A DNA stretch of 64,000 nucleotides from positions 1 through 64,000 of the forward strand of contig JAVVVI010000007.1 in NCBI GenBank assembly GCA_036652735.1. The letters run 5' to 3'. The stretch comes from JAGOGN01 sp036652735 (GTDB lineage Bacteria; Bacillota; Clostridia; Lachnospirales; Lachnospiraceae). The position numbers and the translations under genes were made by a program. Under the pieces are notes generated by a model, which saw nothing but the letters and a program-made list of their open reading frames with translations, had not been told where the DNA came from and made no database searches. Every line of letters begins with the position of its first letter. Position 1 is the stretch's first letter. Below are positions 43,663 to 51,815 of the stretch, piece by piece.

Positions 43663-44871
43663 TTGAAGGTATACAAAAGAATAGTAGTGTTAATTTTGCT
43701 GGCAATGCTGGTGGCCACGCTTTCTGCATGTACGGATGCCGGGGGAAAAGTGACTACCGGACATGGCGGGCTGTTGACCACGGAAGATCCCCAACAGGAT
43801 CAGGAAACACCATCGGTGCTATACCGTGTGATAGGCAGGTCCAGAAAGACAAAACAACTTGCTTTTGAAAAAATAGGCGGAAGCAGCAGGCAGTATCATT
43901 ATTTTTATAATGGGACAACTTATGTACTGGACAAATATGGAAAAAACAGGACGATTTCCTTTATTCAACCGGGAGATGTGGTGGAGTTGAAAATTGACCA
44001 GGAGACCGATGTTATTATGGAAATTCAACATTCAGATGAAGTCTGGTGTTATGAGGATGTAGAAAATTATTCAGTAGATTTAGAAAAAAAGATTTTTTCT
44101 ATTGGAGAGAAACAATATGGATATGAGGATTCTATTCTGGTAGTGGAAGGGAAAAAAGTCAGGGGAATGGAAGACTTAGACCAAATGGACATCTTAAAGG
44201 TAACAGGGAGAGGCAGCGAGATCTTAACAATCGCAGTTACAACAGGACATGGTAAGGTACACTTTATTCATACAAAGGAGTTTGAAGGGGGATATCTTAC
44301 CATAGGAAATGTTTGCTCTGCCAAGATCATAAAAGATCTTCAGCTTACAATGAGAGAAGGGGAATTCCAGTTGTGGGTTGCCAGTAATGGGTATGGTGGA
44401 ACGGATACCATACACATTCGTTCCGGGAAGATTACAACCATTGATTTAAGCAAATATAAGACAGAAAAAATGAGCTGTAAAGTTACATTTAAGGGAATAC
44501 AGGAGGATGTGAAAATCACATTAAACGGAGATCCGGTAGAGATGGGACAACCATTTACTTTAAGTTATGGCAGCTACAAACTTACAGCGGCGGCAAAGGG
44601 ATATCAGACCTGGTCGGGAATGCTTGTTATTAGTTCGAAAGAGGCAACAATCCTGATTGATTTATCACAGATTACAGATAAAAAAGATGGGAAGGATGAA
44701 CAAACCGTCGATAAAGATTCCGATGAACATACACCTGTTCCACCGGATTCACATACAGACACGCATACGAATACCAATTCCGGAGAGGATATAGAGAAAG
44801 ATGACACCACCACAGAGTCCAATACTCTAATTGATGATGTTGTAGATGTGCTAACATCAGGAGGAGATTAA
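43663..44871 (+). CDS. PEGA-domain lipoprotein
   Basis: A 402-residue secreted lipoprotein with a signal (KVYKRIVVLILLAML) and lipobox LSAC. Several beta-rich repeats follow. There is a C-terminal PEGA-like domain (about residues 270-335: VKITLNGDPVEMGQPFTLSYGS, YKLTAAAKGYQTW) and an acidic Thr/Asp/His-rich tail. PEGA domains are surface-exposed modules of unclear binding role. The chosen TTG at 43663 follows GGTGATGAG, the same arrangement as at 8998. It has its own promoter. Function unknown; a cell-envelope role is likely. Confidence 0.75.
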   Translation: MKVYKRIVVLILLAMLVATLSACTDAGGKVTTGHGGLLTTEDPQQDQETPSVLYRVIGRSRKTKQLAFEKIGGSSRQYHYFYNGTTYVLDKYGKNRTISFIQPGDVVELKIDQETDVIMEIQHSDEVWCYEDVENYSVDLEKKIFSIGEKQYGYEDSILVVEGKKVRGMEDLDQMDILKVTGRGSEILTIAVTTGHGKVHFIHTKEFEGGYLTIGNVCSAKIIKDLQLTMREGEFQLWVASNGYGGTDTIHIRSGKITTIDLSKYKTEKMSCKVTFKGIQEDVKITLNGDPVEMGQPFTLSYGSYKLTAAAKGYQTWSGMLVISSKEATILIDLSQITDKKDGKDEQTVDKDSDEHTPVPPDSHTDTHTNTNSGEDIEKDDTTTESNTLIDDVVDVLTSGGD

Positions 44872-44895
44872 TGGAAAGGAAGAGGAGGGCAATTC

Positions 44896-46623
44896 ATGAC
44901 AGCAGAAGATAGATATAAAGAGTGGCTTTCAGATCCTTATTTTGACAGTGCCACAAAGGAAGAACTAAAAGAAATTGCGCAGGATCAGAAGGAGATTCAA
45001 GAACGTTTTTATAAAGAACTGGAATTTGGAACCGCAGGTTTAAGGGGAATCATTGGCGCCGGAACGAATCGCATGAATAAATATACGGTTCAAAAGGCAA
45101 CCCAGGGACTTGCAAACTATATAAAGAAAGCAGGACTGGCACATAAAGGGGCAGTCATTGCGTATGATTCCAGACGAATGTCACCGGAATTTGCCAGGGA
45201 AGCGGCACTTTGCTTTGCAGGAAATGGAATCAAAGCATATTTATTTGACAGTCTGCGGCCAACGCCGGAGCTTTCCTTTGCCGTTCGGTATCTTCATGGC
45301 GCTGCAGGAATTAATATAACAGCCAGCCACAATCCGGCTGGTTATAATGGATATAAGGTATATTGGGAAGATGGTGCACAAATTACACCACCTCATGACA
45401 GTGGAATTACAGAAGAAGTAAGAAACATAAAAGATTTTTCCCAGGTTCATAGTATGACGGAGGAAGAAGCGGGAACAAGTCCTCTCATTGAGTATATAGG
45501 AGCAGAAATTGATGATGCCTATATTGGAGTTTTAAAAGAGCAGGTGCTGAATTGGGATGCAATAGACCGGATGAAAGAGGAACTTGAAATTGTGTATACG
45601 CCCTTACATGGGGCAGGCAATCTTCCGGTTCGGCGGGTTTTGAGAGAACTGGGATATACAAGAGTATCGGTTGTAAAGGAACAGGAGGAGCCCGATGGGG
45701 AATTTCCAACGGTGTCTTATCCAAATCCGGAGACCGCAGAAGCCTTTGAACTTGGCATAAAGCTGGCAAAAACTTGTAAGGCAGATCTGATTTTGGCGAC
45801 AGATCCGGATGCCGATCGATTGGGAATATATGTCCGTGATATAAAGACAAATGAGTATCATCCATTAACCGGGAATATGTCAGGGTGTTTAATTGGGGAT
45901 TATATATTAGCGCAGAAAAGCAAGAAAGCACCATTACCATTGAATGGCGTCTGGGTAAAATCCATTGTAACAACACCTATGGCAGATGCCATTGCGGATT
46001 ATTATGGTATTGAACATGTGCAGGTACTCACGGGTTTTAAATATATTGGCGAAAAAATACGGGAATACGAAATGGATAAGAGCCATACCTATTTGTTTGG
46101 AATGGAAGAAAGTTATGGCTGCCTTCCGGCAACCTATGCAAGAGATAAAGATGCCGTGGTGGCAGCAATGCTTCTCTGCGAAGCGGCAGCGTATTATAAA
46201 ACAATGGGAAAAACTCTTTGGGATGCAATGATTTCAATGTATGAACGTTATGGGTTCTATTTAGATGAAGTGAAATCAATTACATTAGAGGGAATGGATG
46301 GGAGACAGAAAATGCAGGAGATTATGGAGAATCTTCGAACCAATCCTCCAACTGAGATTGGTGGCAGGAAAGTAGCTATTTTGAAAGATTATGAGGAAAA
46401 TCTCATAATTAATAAAAAAATGGGAACCACTACAGAGACAGGTCTTCCAAAATCAAATGTATTATATTATGAAATGGAGCAGAATGAATGGGTGGCAATT
46501 CGTCCATCGGGAACAGAACCAAAGATTAAAATATATTATGGAGTAAAAGGAACCAGTCTTTCTGATGCGGACAGTCGTTTGAAGAAATTAGAGAAAAGTG
46601 CGGTGGAACTCCTATCAATGTAG
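44896..46623 (+). CDS. Phosphohexomutase (phosphoglucomutase/phosphomannomutase)
   Basis: A 575-residue enzyme interconverting hexose-1- and hexose-6-phosphates. It has the alpha-phosphohexomutase domains in order: LEFGTAGLRGIIGAGTNRMN, the phosphoserine loop TASHNPAGYNGYK, the Mg-binding ATDPDADRLG, and a sugar-binding loop FGMEESYG. The C-terminal phosphate-binding IRPSGTEPKIKIYYG completes it. Its size and motif wording fit the PgcA-type of Firmicutes, which supplies glucose-1-phosphate for UDP-glucose and glycolipid synthesis. AGGAAGAGGAGG is a strong ribosome binding site. It is not linked to other sugar genes here. Confidence 0.93.
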   Translation: MTAEDRYKEWLSDPYFDSATKEELKEIAQDQKEIQERFYKELEFGTAGLRGIIGAGTNRMNKYTVQKATQGLANYIKKAGLAHKGAVIAYDSRRMSPEFAREAALCFAGNGIKAYLFDSLRPTPELSFAVRYLHGAAGINITASHNPAGYNGYKVYWEDGAQITPPHDSGITEEVRNIKDFSQVHSMTEEEAGTSPLIEYIGAEIDDAYIGVLKEQVLNWDAIDRMKEELEIVYTPLHGAGNLPVRRVLRELGYTRVSVVKEQEEPDGEFPTVSYPNPETAEAFELGIKLAKTCKADLILATDPDADRLGIYVRDIKTNEYHPLTGNMSGCLIGDYILAQKSKKAPLPLNGVWVKSIVTTPMADAIADYYGIEHVQVLTGFKYIGEKIREYEMDKSHTYLFGMEESYGCLPATYARDKDAVVAAMLLCEAAAYYKTMGKTLWDAMISMYERYGFYLDEVKSITLEGMDGRQKMQEIMENLRTNPPTEIGGRKVAILKDYEENLIINKKMGTTTETGLPKSNVLYYEMEQNEWVAIRPSGTEPKIKIYYGVKGTSLSDADSRLKKLEKSAVELLSM

Positions 46624-46642
46624 TTTAATTCAGCTTTTTTCC

Positions 46643-46671
46643 TTGACAAACGTACAAAAAACAAGTATAAA
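46643..46671 (+). promoter_or_regulatory. Consensus sigma-A promoter of the HU gene
   Basis: TTGACA (46643-46648) and TATAAA (46666-46671) are spaced by 17 bases, as expected for an abundant nucleoid protein. Confidence 0.85.
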
Positions 46672-46714
46672 TATGCTTGTAGGTATTACGAAATTCAGAG
46701 GAGGAATTTTTAAC

Positions 46715-46990
46715 ATGAACAAAGCAGAATTAGTTGCAGTTATTGCAGAAAAAGCAGAGATCACAAAAAAAGATGCAGAAAAAGCATTAAAGGCATTTAC
46801 AGACGTAGTGGCAGAAGAGATGAAAAAAGGTGAGAAGATACAGTTAGTTGGATTTGGAACTTTTGAAGTATCTGAGAGAGCCGAGAGAACAGGAAGAAAT
46901 CCACAGAGTGGAGCAGAAATGATTATCCCAGCTTCTAAAGCACCTAAATTTAAAGCAGGAAAAGCTTTAAAAGATATGGTAAATGCATAG
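46715..46990 (+). CDS. hup: HU-type nucleoid DNA-binding protein
   Basis: A 91-residue HU homologue. Two N-terminal helices begin NKAELVAVIAEKAEITKKDAEKALKAF-like (about residues 2-28). The beta arms follow, with VGFGTFEV, RTGRNPQSG (DNA-intercalating loop) and IIPASKAPKFKAGKALKD. It compacts DNA as a dimer. GAGGAGGAATT lies ahead of ATG 46715; the open frame extends upstream through the promoter and is not coding there. A terminator follows at once. Being next to rqcP-yabPQ is usual in Firmicutes. Confidence 0.97.
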   Translation: MNKAELVAVIAEKAEITKKDAEKALKAFTDVVAEEMKKGEKIQLVGFGTFEVSERAERTGRNPQSGAEMIIPASKAPKFKAGKALKDMVNA

Positions 46991-47001
46991 TATTTAGAAT
47001 A

Positions 47002-47028
47002 GAAAAGAGGGCGATAGGTCCTCTTTTT
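47002..47028 (+). terminator. Intrinsic terminator after HU
   Basis: AAAAGAGG and CCTCTTTT pair around a nine-base loop and end in TTTTTT. Confidence 0.85.
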
Positions 47029-47047
47029 TAATTAGGAGGATTCGAAT

Positions 47048-47287
47048 ATGAGATTAGATAAGTTCTTAAAAGTATCACGGATTATAAAGCGTCGTACCGT
47101 GGCAAATGAAGCTTGTGATGCCGGACGTGTTTTGGTAAATGGTAAGGTGGCAAAGGCATCGGTGAATGTAAAACCGGGAGATTGTATCGAGATATCTTTT
47201 GGCAATAAACCGGTTAAGGTAGAAGTTCTGGATATTCAGGATACGTCCCGTAAAGAAGAAGCCAAGGAGTTATACCGCTATTTATAA
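47048..47287 (+). CDS. rqcP: S4-domain ribosome quality control protein RqcP
   Basis: A 79-residue S4 RNA-binding protein: MRLDKFLKVSRIIKRRTVANEA, GRVLVNGKVAKASVNVKPGD, ending in a short basic tail. RqcP (YabO) binds stalled 50S subunits with RqcH to promote C-terminal alanine tailing. An HslR-type heat-shock role is the alternative for the same fold. AGGAGGATTCGAAT is ahead of the ATG. It lies upstream of yabP, yabQ and divIC, as in Bacillus. Confidence 0.9.
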   Translation: MRLDKFLKVSRIIKRRTVANEACDAGRVLVNGKVAKASVNVKPGDCIEISFGNKPVKVEVLDIQDTSRKEEAKELYRYL

Positions 47288-47368
47288 ACAAGAAAATAAC
47301 ATAAAAAAAGGACTTCCTAATATACTTAAGGAGAAGGGTACCATGTTAAGTTAATAGGAGGTTTTTTA

Positions 47369-47653
47369 ATGGAAGAAAAAATAGCCGTAAAGGCACATAA
47401 AGTTGTGCTGATGAATCGCAATGCAGGTCAGTTCAGCGGAATCCTTGATGTGATTAGTTTTGATCTGGGCGAAATTCTGTTTGAAACAGAGCAGGGAATG
47501 CTTCAAATCAAGGGCAGTGATTTACATGTTAACCGCCTGACACTGGAAAAGGGTGAGGTTGACATTGAAGGAAAAATTGACAGCTTTACTTATACGGATA
47601 CCCAGGGATACGCAAAACAGGGCACAAGTCTTTTTGGAAGGTTGTTTGGTTAA
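47369..47653 (+). CDS. yabP: Sporulation protein YabP
   Basis: A 94-residue protein of the YabP family: HKVVLMNRNAGQFSGILDVISFD, a beta-rich middle with LQIKGSDLHVNRLTLEKGEVDIEG-type residues, and a C-terminal GTSLFGRLFG. Members are needed for spore cortex formation and are transcribed in the mother cell in Bacillus. AGGAGG is seven bases ahead of the ATG. Its stop and the yabQ start overlap (TAATG). Upstream are a four-codon open frame (47343-47354) with its own AAGGAG, and possible sporulation-promoter elements that I could not define. Confidence 0.92.
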   Translation: MEEKIAVKAHKVVLMNRNAGQFSGILDVISFDLGEILFETEQGMLQIKGSDLHVNRLTLEKGEVDIEGKIDSFTYTDTQGYAKQGTSLFGRLFG

Positions 47654-47997
47654 TGATTACAATTAGTGGAAGTATCCTTCATGAATTAAATTTTTTCCTG
47701 TCATCGTTTTTCCTTGGGAGTATGCTTTTATTTTATTATGATGTGATTAAGCTGGTACGGCGGATCGTTCCGCATAGAAAATTTTTAATGGGAATAGAAG
47801 ATGTTATCTTTTGGATGCTGGCAGCAGTCAACATATTTTCCATGGTTTTTCAAAAAAATCAAGGACTGATTCGGGGATTTTCCATAATGGGAATTGTGGT
47901 GGGAATGTTGGTGTATCACATTAGTTTAAGCAGACTATTTGCATTTTTAATAAAAAAAGTAGAAGAAAAAATAAAAAAAGTCTTGAAAAAAAGGTGA
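47653..47997 (+). CDS. yabQ: Spore cortex protein YabQ
   Basis: A 114-residue membrane protein with three to four helices: HELNFFLSSFFLGSMLLFYYDVIKLVRRIVPH, FWMLAAVNIFSMVF and MGIVVGMLVYHISLSRLFAFL, with a Lys-rich tail. The family is specific to endospore formers and acts in cortex assembly at the outer forespore membrane. Translation is coupled to yabP by a one-base overlap. divIC follows with a 46-base gap. The order matches Bacillus and many Clostridia. Confidence 0.88.
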   Translation: MITISGSILHELNFFLSSFFLGSMLLFYYDVIKLVRRIVPHRKFLMGIEDVIFWMLAAVNIFSMVFQKNQGLIRGFSIMGIVVGMLVYHISLSRLFAFLIKKVEEKIKKVLKKR

Positions 47998-48043
47998 GAT
48001 GTGTATACAATGGTAATATCTAACTTTGAAAGAGGTGTGTGGA

Positions 48044-48349
48044 ATGGCAGCAAGGAATCGAAGAAATTCAAAAAATAACAAAACAGCCATGCGTTGTGTA
48101 ACAGTAGTGGTGCTGCTGCTTCTTGTTGTTATGTCAATAAATATAGTAAGATTGTACCAAAGAGATGAGGAATATGCTCAAAAGGAGCAGAATTTAACGG
48201 TTCAATATGAAGAAGAAACAAAAAGAGAGAAGGACCTTCTTGATTTTGAAGCATTTACTAAGACTTTAGATTATGTGGAAGAAGTAGCAAGAGAAAAACT
48301 GGGCATGGTCTTTGAAAATGAGATTGTGTTTAAATCAAAAAGCAAATAA
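48044..48349 (+). CDS. divIC: DivIC/FtsB-family cell division protein
   Basis: A 101-residue single-pass membrane protein. It has a basic cytosolic start (ARNRRNSKNNK), one helix (about residues 18-37), and an external coiled coil with Gln/Glu (YQRDEEYAQKEQNL). The septum-initiator signature DYVEEVAREKLGMV completes it. It works with FtsL and DivIB in the septal wall synthase. AGAGGTGTGTGG fits the ATG at 48044 rather than the earlier in-frame start at 48026. A strong terminator ends the yabPQ-divIC unit. Confidence 0.9.
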   Translation: MAARNRRNSKNNKTAMRCVTVVVLLLLVVMSINIVRLYQRDEEYAQKEQNLTVQYEEETKREKDLLDFEAFTKTLDYVEEVAREKLGMVFENEIVFKSKSK

Positions 48350-48377
48350 TGACCGGAGTGTCATCCATATAGTACTG

Positions 48378-48409
48378 AAAAATGAATCCTGCCTGCAGGA
48401 TTCATTTTT
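48378..48409 (+). terminator. Intrinsic terminator after divIC
   Basis: AAAAATGAATCCTG (48378-48391), the loop CCTG and CAGGATTCATTTTT (48396-48409) form a perfect 14-bp stem. Confidence 0.92.
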
Positions 48410-48423
48410 ATTAGGAGGTAAAG

Positions 48424-48456
48424 ATGTTAAACAGCTTGAACCCCGTGGTGCTGTAG
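48424..48456 (+). other. Ten-codon open frame with strong ribosome binding site
   Basis: AGGAGG (48413-48418) is five bases ahead of ATG 48424, and the frame stops at TAG 48454-48456. It lies between the divIC terminator and the spoIIE promoter. Whether it is translated, and from which transcript, is unknown. Confidence 0.3.
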
Positions 48457-48461
48457 ACTTC

Positions 48462-48526
48462 TGTCTAAAACTTCCAAAAATCTCCACTTAATTTTGACAG
48501 ACATTGCGTCTGATTCTTTTTATAAT
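48462..48526 (+). promoter_or_regulatory. Spo0A-type spoIIE promoter with 21-bp spacer
   Basis: A perfect TTGACA (48494-48499) and a perfect TATAAT (48521-48526) are separated by 21 bases instead of 17. Such spacing is known for Spo0A-activated sigma-A promoters (spoIIE, spoIIG) of Bacillus. Upstream, TGTAGAC (48462-48468) and TGTCTAA (48472-48478) are 10 bases apart and resemble the Spo0A box TGTCGAA (two and one mismatches). The -35 itself reads as TGTCAAA on the other strand. Confidence 0.7.
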
Positions 48527-48562
48527 TAGCCTCTGGCAATGAACAGAGAAGGAGAGGTTATT

Positions 48563-50404
48563 ATGAAAGAAGGTAAGATTCGAAAGATTTTATTTTATGT
48601 GCTGGCATTTTTGTCGGCACGACTAACGTATGCAGGGTGTTATACGTTTGCACCGGCAGTATTTGCAGCTTTGTTTCTGGAAAAGATGAATCGCAAGGTT
48701 CTGCTTTTGGCAACAATTTGGGGACTGGCTATTTTTCTTCCGGTATGGGATGCAGTTCGTTACATTGCGATTATATTGGTAATGGCAGTCGTTCTGAAAC
48801 TGGTGGAGTGTATAGCAAAACATCTGCGGACCTGGTGGGCTGCGTTGATTGGTGGAGCATCCTTGTTCCTAATTACCTTTTGCGGAGAACTCCTGAGTGT
48901 AAGGCTTGGAAGGGATTTATGGATGATCTCCATGGAGTCCCTACTTTTTATTGGTCTTATACGGGTGCTGAATCCAATTGTTCACAGGATTCTATGCTAT
49001 AAGCGGCAGAAAGGGAAAAAATCAGCAAGTGTTGGGAATACCTATACCGGGAAATTAAGAGGTTATGCGTCTGCATACGAGAAGCTGTCAACTGCATTTT
49101 CCAGTGGGAATTTAAAAAAATCCGGATACAGTGGGGAAGAATTGGGAAAGATGCAGACAGAAGTTACCGGGAAAATATGTCTAAGCTGTGATATGGCAGG
49201 GGTATGTCTTACCTTGGATAATAATCCTATACGCAACAGCCTTACCGCGGTTTTTAAGGCCCTAACCAATAAAGAAGCGGATCTTAGTGCGGAGAAGGAG
49301 GCCATGGAGACTTATTGTGTACGCAGTCATGAACTGATGCAGGAAGCAGTTGCAGTTTTTGAAAAGACACGTTTAAATCATGCATGGTACAATCGATTGT
49401 TGGAAAACAGGGAGGCAATTGCGGCACAGTTGGATTCCATGGCATATGCAATTGGAGATTATGTCCATGAGTTAGAGGAAATTGGCAGCGAACAAAAACA
49501 ACTTTTGTCCAATGTGGAATATCGATTAAAGGAACGGGGCGTTTGTGCAACCGGACTTAGACTCTTCAAAGTAAAGCGGGAACGATTGATGCTCACGGGA
49601 AGATTATCGGTGCCAAAAGCAGGAAGTGTGTCCGTAAGGGATTGTGCAAAAGACGTATCCGATGGCTTAAGGGAAAAAATGATTCCTGCGAAGGACAGCA
49701 GGACTTTTTTAACCAGGGAACCGATCGAACTTACCTTTGAACAGGAACCCCATTTTAAAATATTCAGCGGTGTCGTAAAAAAAGCCAGAGATGGGGCAAG
49801 TGTATCCGGGGATAATTTTACATTGCTGGATTTACCGGATGCAACCCAGGTCATAGGAATCTCAGATGGTATGGGGTGCGGAAGTCAGGCGTGCAAAGAA
49901 AGCGAACTGGTGCTGGATTTGCTGGAAGGATTTTTAGAAGCCGGATTTGAGAGTGAGGTAGCTTTAAAAATGATGAATTCCGCAATGGTGATTCATGGGG
50001 GAGAGGAAAGCTTTTCAACGGTAGATTTATGCAGTGTGAATTTATTTAGCGGGGTTGCAAGATTTTATAAAGTAGGGGCGGCACCTTCTTTTATTCTCCA
50101 TGATGGAAAAACACAGATCATTGTATCGGAAAGTCTTCCGGCCGGAGCATTTCAACATTTGGAAATTGACAGGGAAACAAAAAAACTGTACCATGGAGAT
50201 TATATGATACAACTATCGGATGGTGCATTGGATTATCTGCATACCGGCAATCCGGAAGAAACAATGGCAGAAATTATAGAGCATACAAAAATTGGAAAAC
50301 CATCACGAATGGCAGAAGATATTTTAGAAAAGGTCTTATTACATTCCAATGGTCAGTCACCGGATGACATTACAGTGCTTGTATCCGGCATATGGGAGAG
50401 ATAA
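48563..50404 (+). CDS. spoIIE: Stage II sporulation protein E, PP2C phosphatase
   Basis: A 613-residue membrane phosphatase that dephosphorylates SpoIIAA to activate sigma-F in the forespore and also helps polar septum formation. About five helices fill the first 150 residues. A central regulatory region follows (TGKICLSCDMAGVCL, CVRSHELMQEA). The PP2C domain shows GDNFTLLDLPDATQVIGISDGMG-type residues, FSTVDLCSVNLFSG, YMIQLSDGALDY and DDITVLVSGIW. Bacillus SpoIIE has about 830 residues and ten helices, so the membrane part is reduced. AAGGAGAGG fits ATG 48563, not the earlier 48539. Confidence 0.95.
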   Translation: MKEGKIRKILFYVLAFLSARLTYAGCYTFAPAVFAALFLEKMNRKVLLLATIWGLAIFLPVWDAVRYIAIILVMAVVLKLVECIAKHLRTWWAALIGGASLFLITFCGELLSVRLGRDLWMISMESLLFIGLIRVLNPIVHRILCYKRQKGKKSASVGNTYTGKLRGYASAYEKLSTAFSSGNLKKSGYSGEELGKMQTEVTGKICLSCDMAGVCLTLDNNPIRNSLTAVFKALTNKEADLSAEKEAMETYCVRSHELMQEAVAVFEKTRLNHAWYNRLLENREAIAAQLDSMAYAIGDYVHELEEIGSEQKQLLSNVEYRLKERGVCATGLRLFKVKRERLMLTGRLSVPKAGSVSVRDCAKDVSDGLREKMIPAKDSRTFLTREPIELTFEQEPHFKIFSGVVKKARDGASVSGDNFTLLDLPDATQVIGISDGMGCGSQACKESELVLDLLEGFLEAGFESEVALKMMNSAMVIHGGEESFSTVDLCSVNLFSGVARFYKVGAAPSFILHDGKTQIIVSESLPAGAFQHLEIDRETKKLYHGDYMIQLSDGALDYLHTGNPEETMAEIIEHTKIGKPSRMAEDILEKVLLHSNGQSPDDITVLVSGIWER

Positions 50405-50405
50405 A

Positions 50406-51815
50406 ATGATTCAGCAGGTAAAAAAACTTATTGAGGAATATGAAATGATTCAAGAGGGAGACAAGGTTGTGCTTGGGGTATCCGGGGGAGCAGATTCGGT
50501 CTGTTTGCTTCGGGTACTGCTGGAACTGCGAGAAGAGCTGGATATTCAGCTTTATGTGGCACATATTGAACATGGAATACGGGGAGAGGCATCCCTTCAG
50601 GATGCAGAATTTGTAAAGCAGCTATGCCGAAGATTCTCCCTTCCCTTTTTCTTATATTCCTATCCGGTTTTAGAACTTGCAAAGGAAAAGAGAATCAGTG
50701 TAGAAGAAGCCGGACGACAGGTAAGATATAGTTCCTTTGAAGAGTTGGCCGAAAAAATTGGCGGTGGTAAAATTGCGGTAGCCCATAATGGCAATGACGT
50801 TGCAGAAACCATGTTGTTTCATCTGGCTCGTGGAACCGGACTGCGGGGTCTTGCAGGTATTGCTCCGGTGAGAAATAATATTATAAGGCCATTACTTGAA
50901 GTTACCAGAGAAGAGATTCTTAATTATTTAGAGGAGATTCAGCAGGACTATTGTACGGATCAGACAAATGATATGGTAGACTATGCAAGAAATCGAATTC
51001 GTCATCAGGTACTTCCGGCACTGGAACAGATCAATGAGAAGGCAATCCCCCATATGATTCGCACAGGACGCTATGTGAGAGAGAATCTTAAGGAACAGGA
51101 TGAGATACTGAAACATTTTTGGAGGGAGTATGTCAGAGAAGAACAGGGAACCATAGAGATCTGTAATGAATTTTTTGAATGTAATGGTATCGGAATCCAA
51201 AGTGTGCTTGTGCAGGAAGCAATTTGCTATCAATCCGGACACAGAAAAGATATTTCCGCAGCACATATAGAAGCGGTGATTCATCTTTATCAGGGGCAAA
51301 TTGGAAAAACAGTGGATTTGCCTTATGGAATGGAAGCATGCAGACAGTATGGAGGCATTCTGTTGGAAAAACACAGACACCCACAAGAAGAACAACCGAC
51401 TCAGGAACCAATGGAGTTAAAGGTACCGGGTGTCACAAGATTATTAAATGGGAAAGTTATGGTAACAACCAAAATTCTGGAAGGAAAGGGAGATTTTGCC
51501 GAAATTCCTCGAAAAAAGTATACGAAATGGTTTGATTATGATATAATTAAAAATACTTTGCAGGTTCGTACCCGTGTTGCTGGAGATTATTTAATAGTGG
51601 ACGAAAATGGCGGAAGAAAAAAATTAAAAGAGTATCTGATTAATGAAAAAGTCCCCCAAAACCAACGGGAGCAGCAGTTGCTAATTGCAGAAGGAAGCCT
51701 GGTACATTGGGTGGTGGGACTACGAATTGGCGAAGATGCAAAAGTAAAGCAGGACACAAGAAAAATATTAGAAATACAAATAAACGGAGGCGAGGAATAT
51801 GAGCGAGACAATTAG
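50406..51815 (+). CDS. tilS: tRNA(Ile)-lysidine synthetase
   Basis: A 469-residue ATP-dependent enzyme converting C34 of the CAU-anticodon tRNA-Ile to lysidine so that it reads AUA. The PP-loop is GVSGGADSVCLLRVL (about residues 23-37). AHIEHGIRGEAS, AHNGNDVAETMLFHLARGTG and RPLLEVTREEIL follow. The C-terminal TilS domain is near 370-460 (TRVAGDYLIVDENGGRKKLKEY). The frame extends upstream into spoIIE, but ATG 50406, one base after the spoIIE stop and behind GGGAGAG, is the start. It overlaps hpt by 17 bases. This is an essential gene in most bacteria. Confidence 0.95.
   Translation: MIQQVKKLIEEYEMIQEGDKVVLGVSGGADSVCLLRVLLELREELDIQLYVAHIEHGIRGEASLQDAEFVKQLCRRFSLPFFLYSYPVLELAKEKRISVEEAGRQVRYSSFEELAEKIGGGKIAVAHNGNDVAETMLFHLARGTGLRGLAGIAPVRNNIIRPLLEVTREEILNYLEEIQQDYCTDQTNDMVDYARNRIRHQVLPALEQINEKAIPHMIRTGRYVRENLKEQDEILKHFWREYVREEQGTIEICNEFFECNGIGIQSVLVQEAICYQSGHRKDISAAHIEAVIHLYQGQIGKTVDLPYGMEACRQYGGILLEKHRHPQEEQPTQEPMELKVPGVTRLLNGKVMVTTKILEGKGDFAEIPRKKYTKWFDYDIIKNTLQVRTRVAGDYLIVDENGGRKKLKEYLINEKVPQNQREQQLLIAEGSLVHWVVGLRIGEDAKVKQDTRKILEIQINGGEEYERDN

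Noticed and set aside
45485..45976. 163-residue reading frame on the minus strand
   Set aside because: It lies opposite the phosphohexomutase gene, lacks a ribosome binding site and has a composition typical of an antisense shadow.
48424..48456. Start of spoIIE at the upstream AGGAGG-ATG
   Set aside because: That frame stops after ten codons and lies upstream of the spoIIE promoter; spoIIE has its own AAGGAGAGG before ATG 48563.
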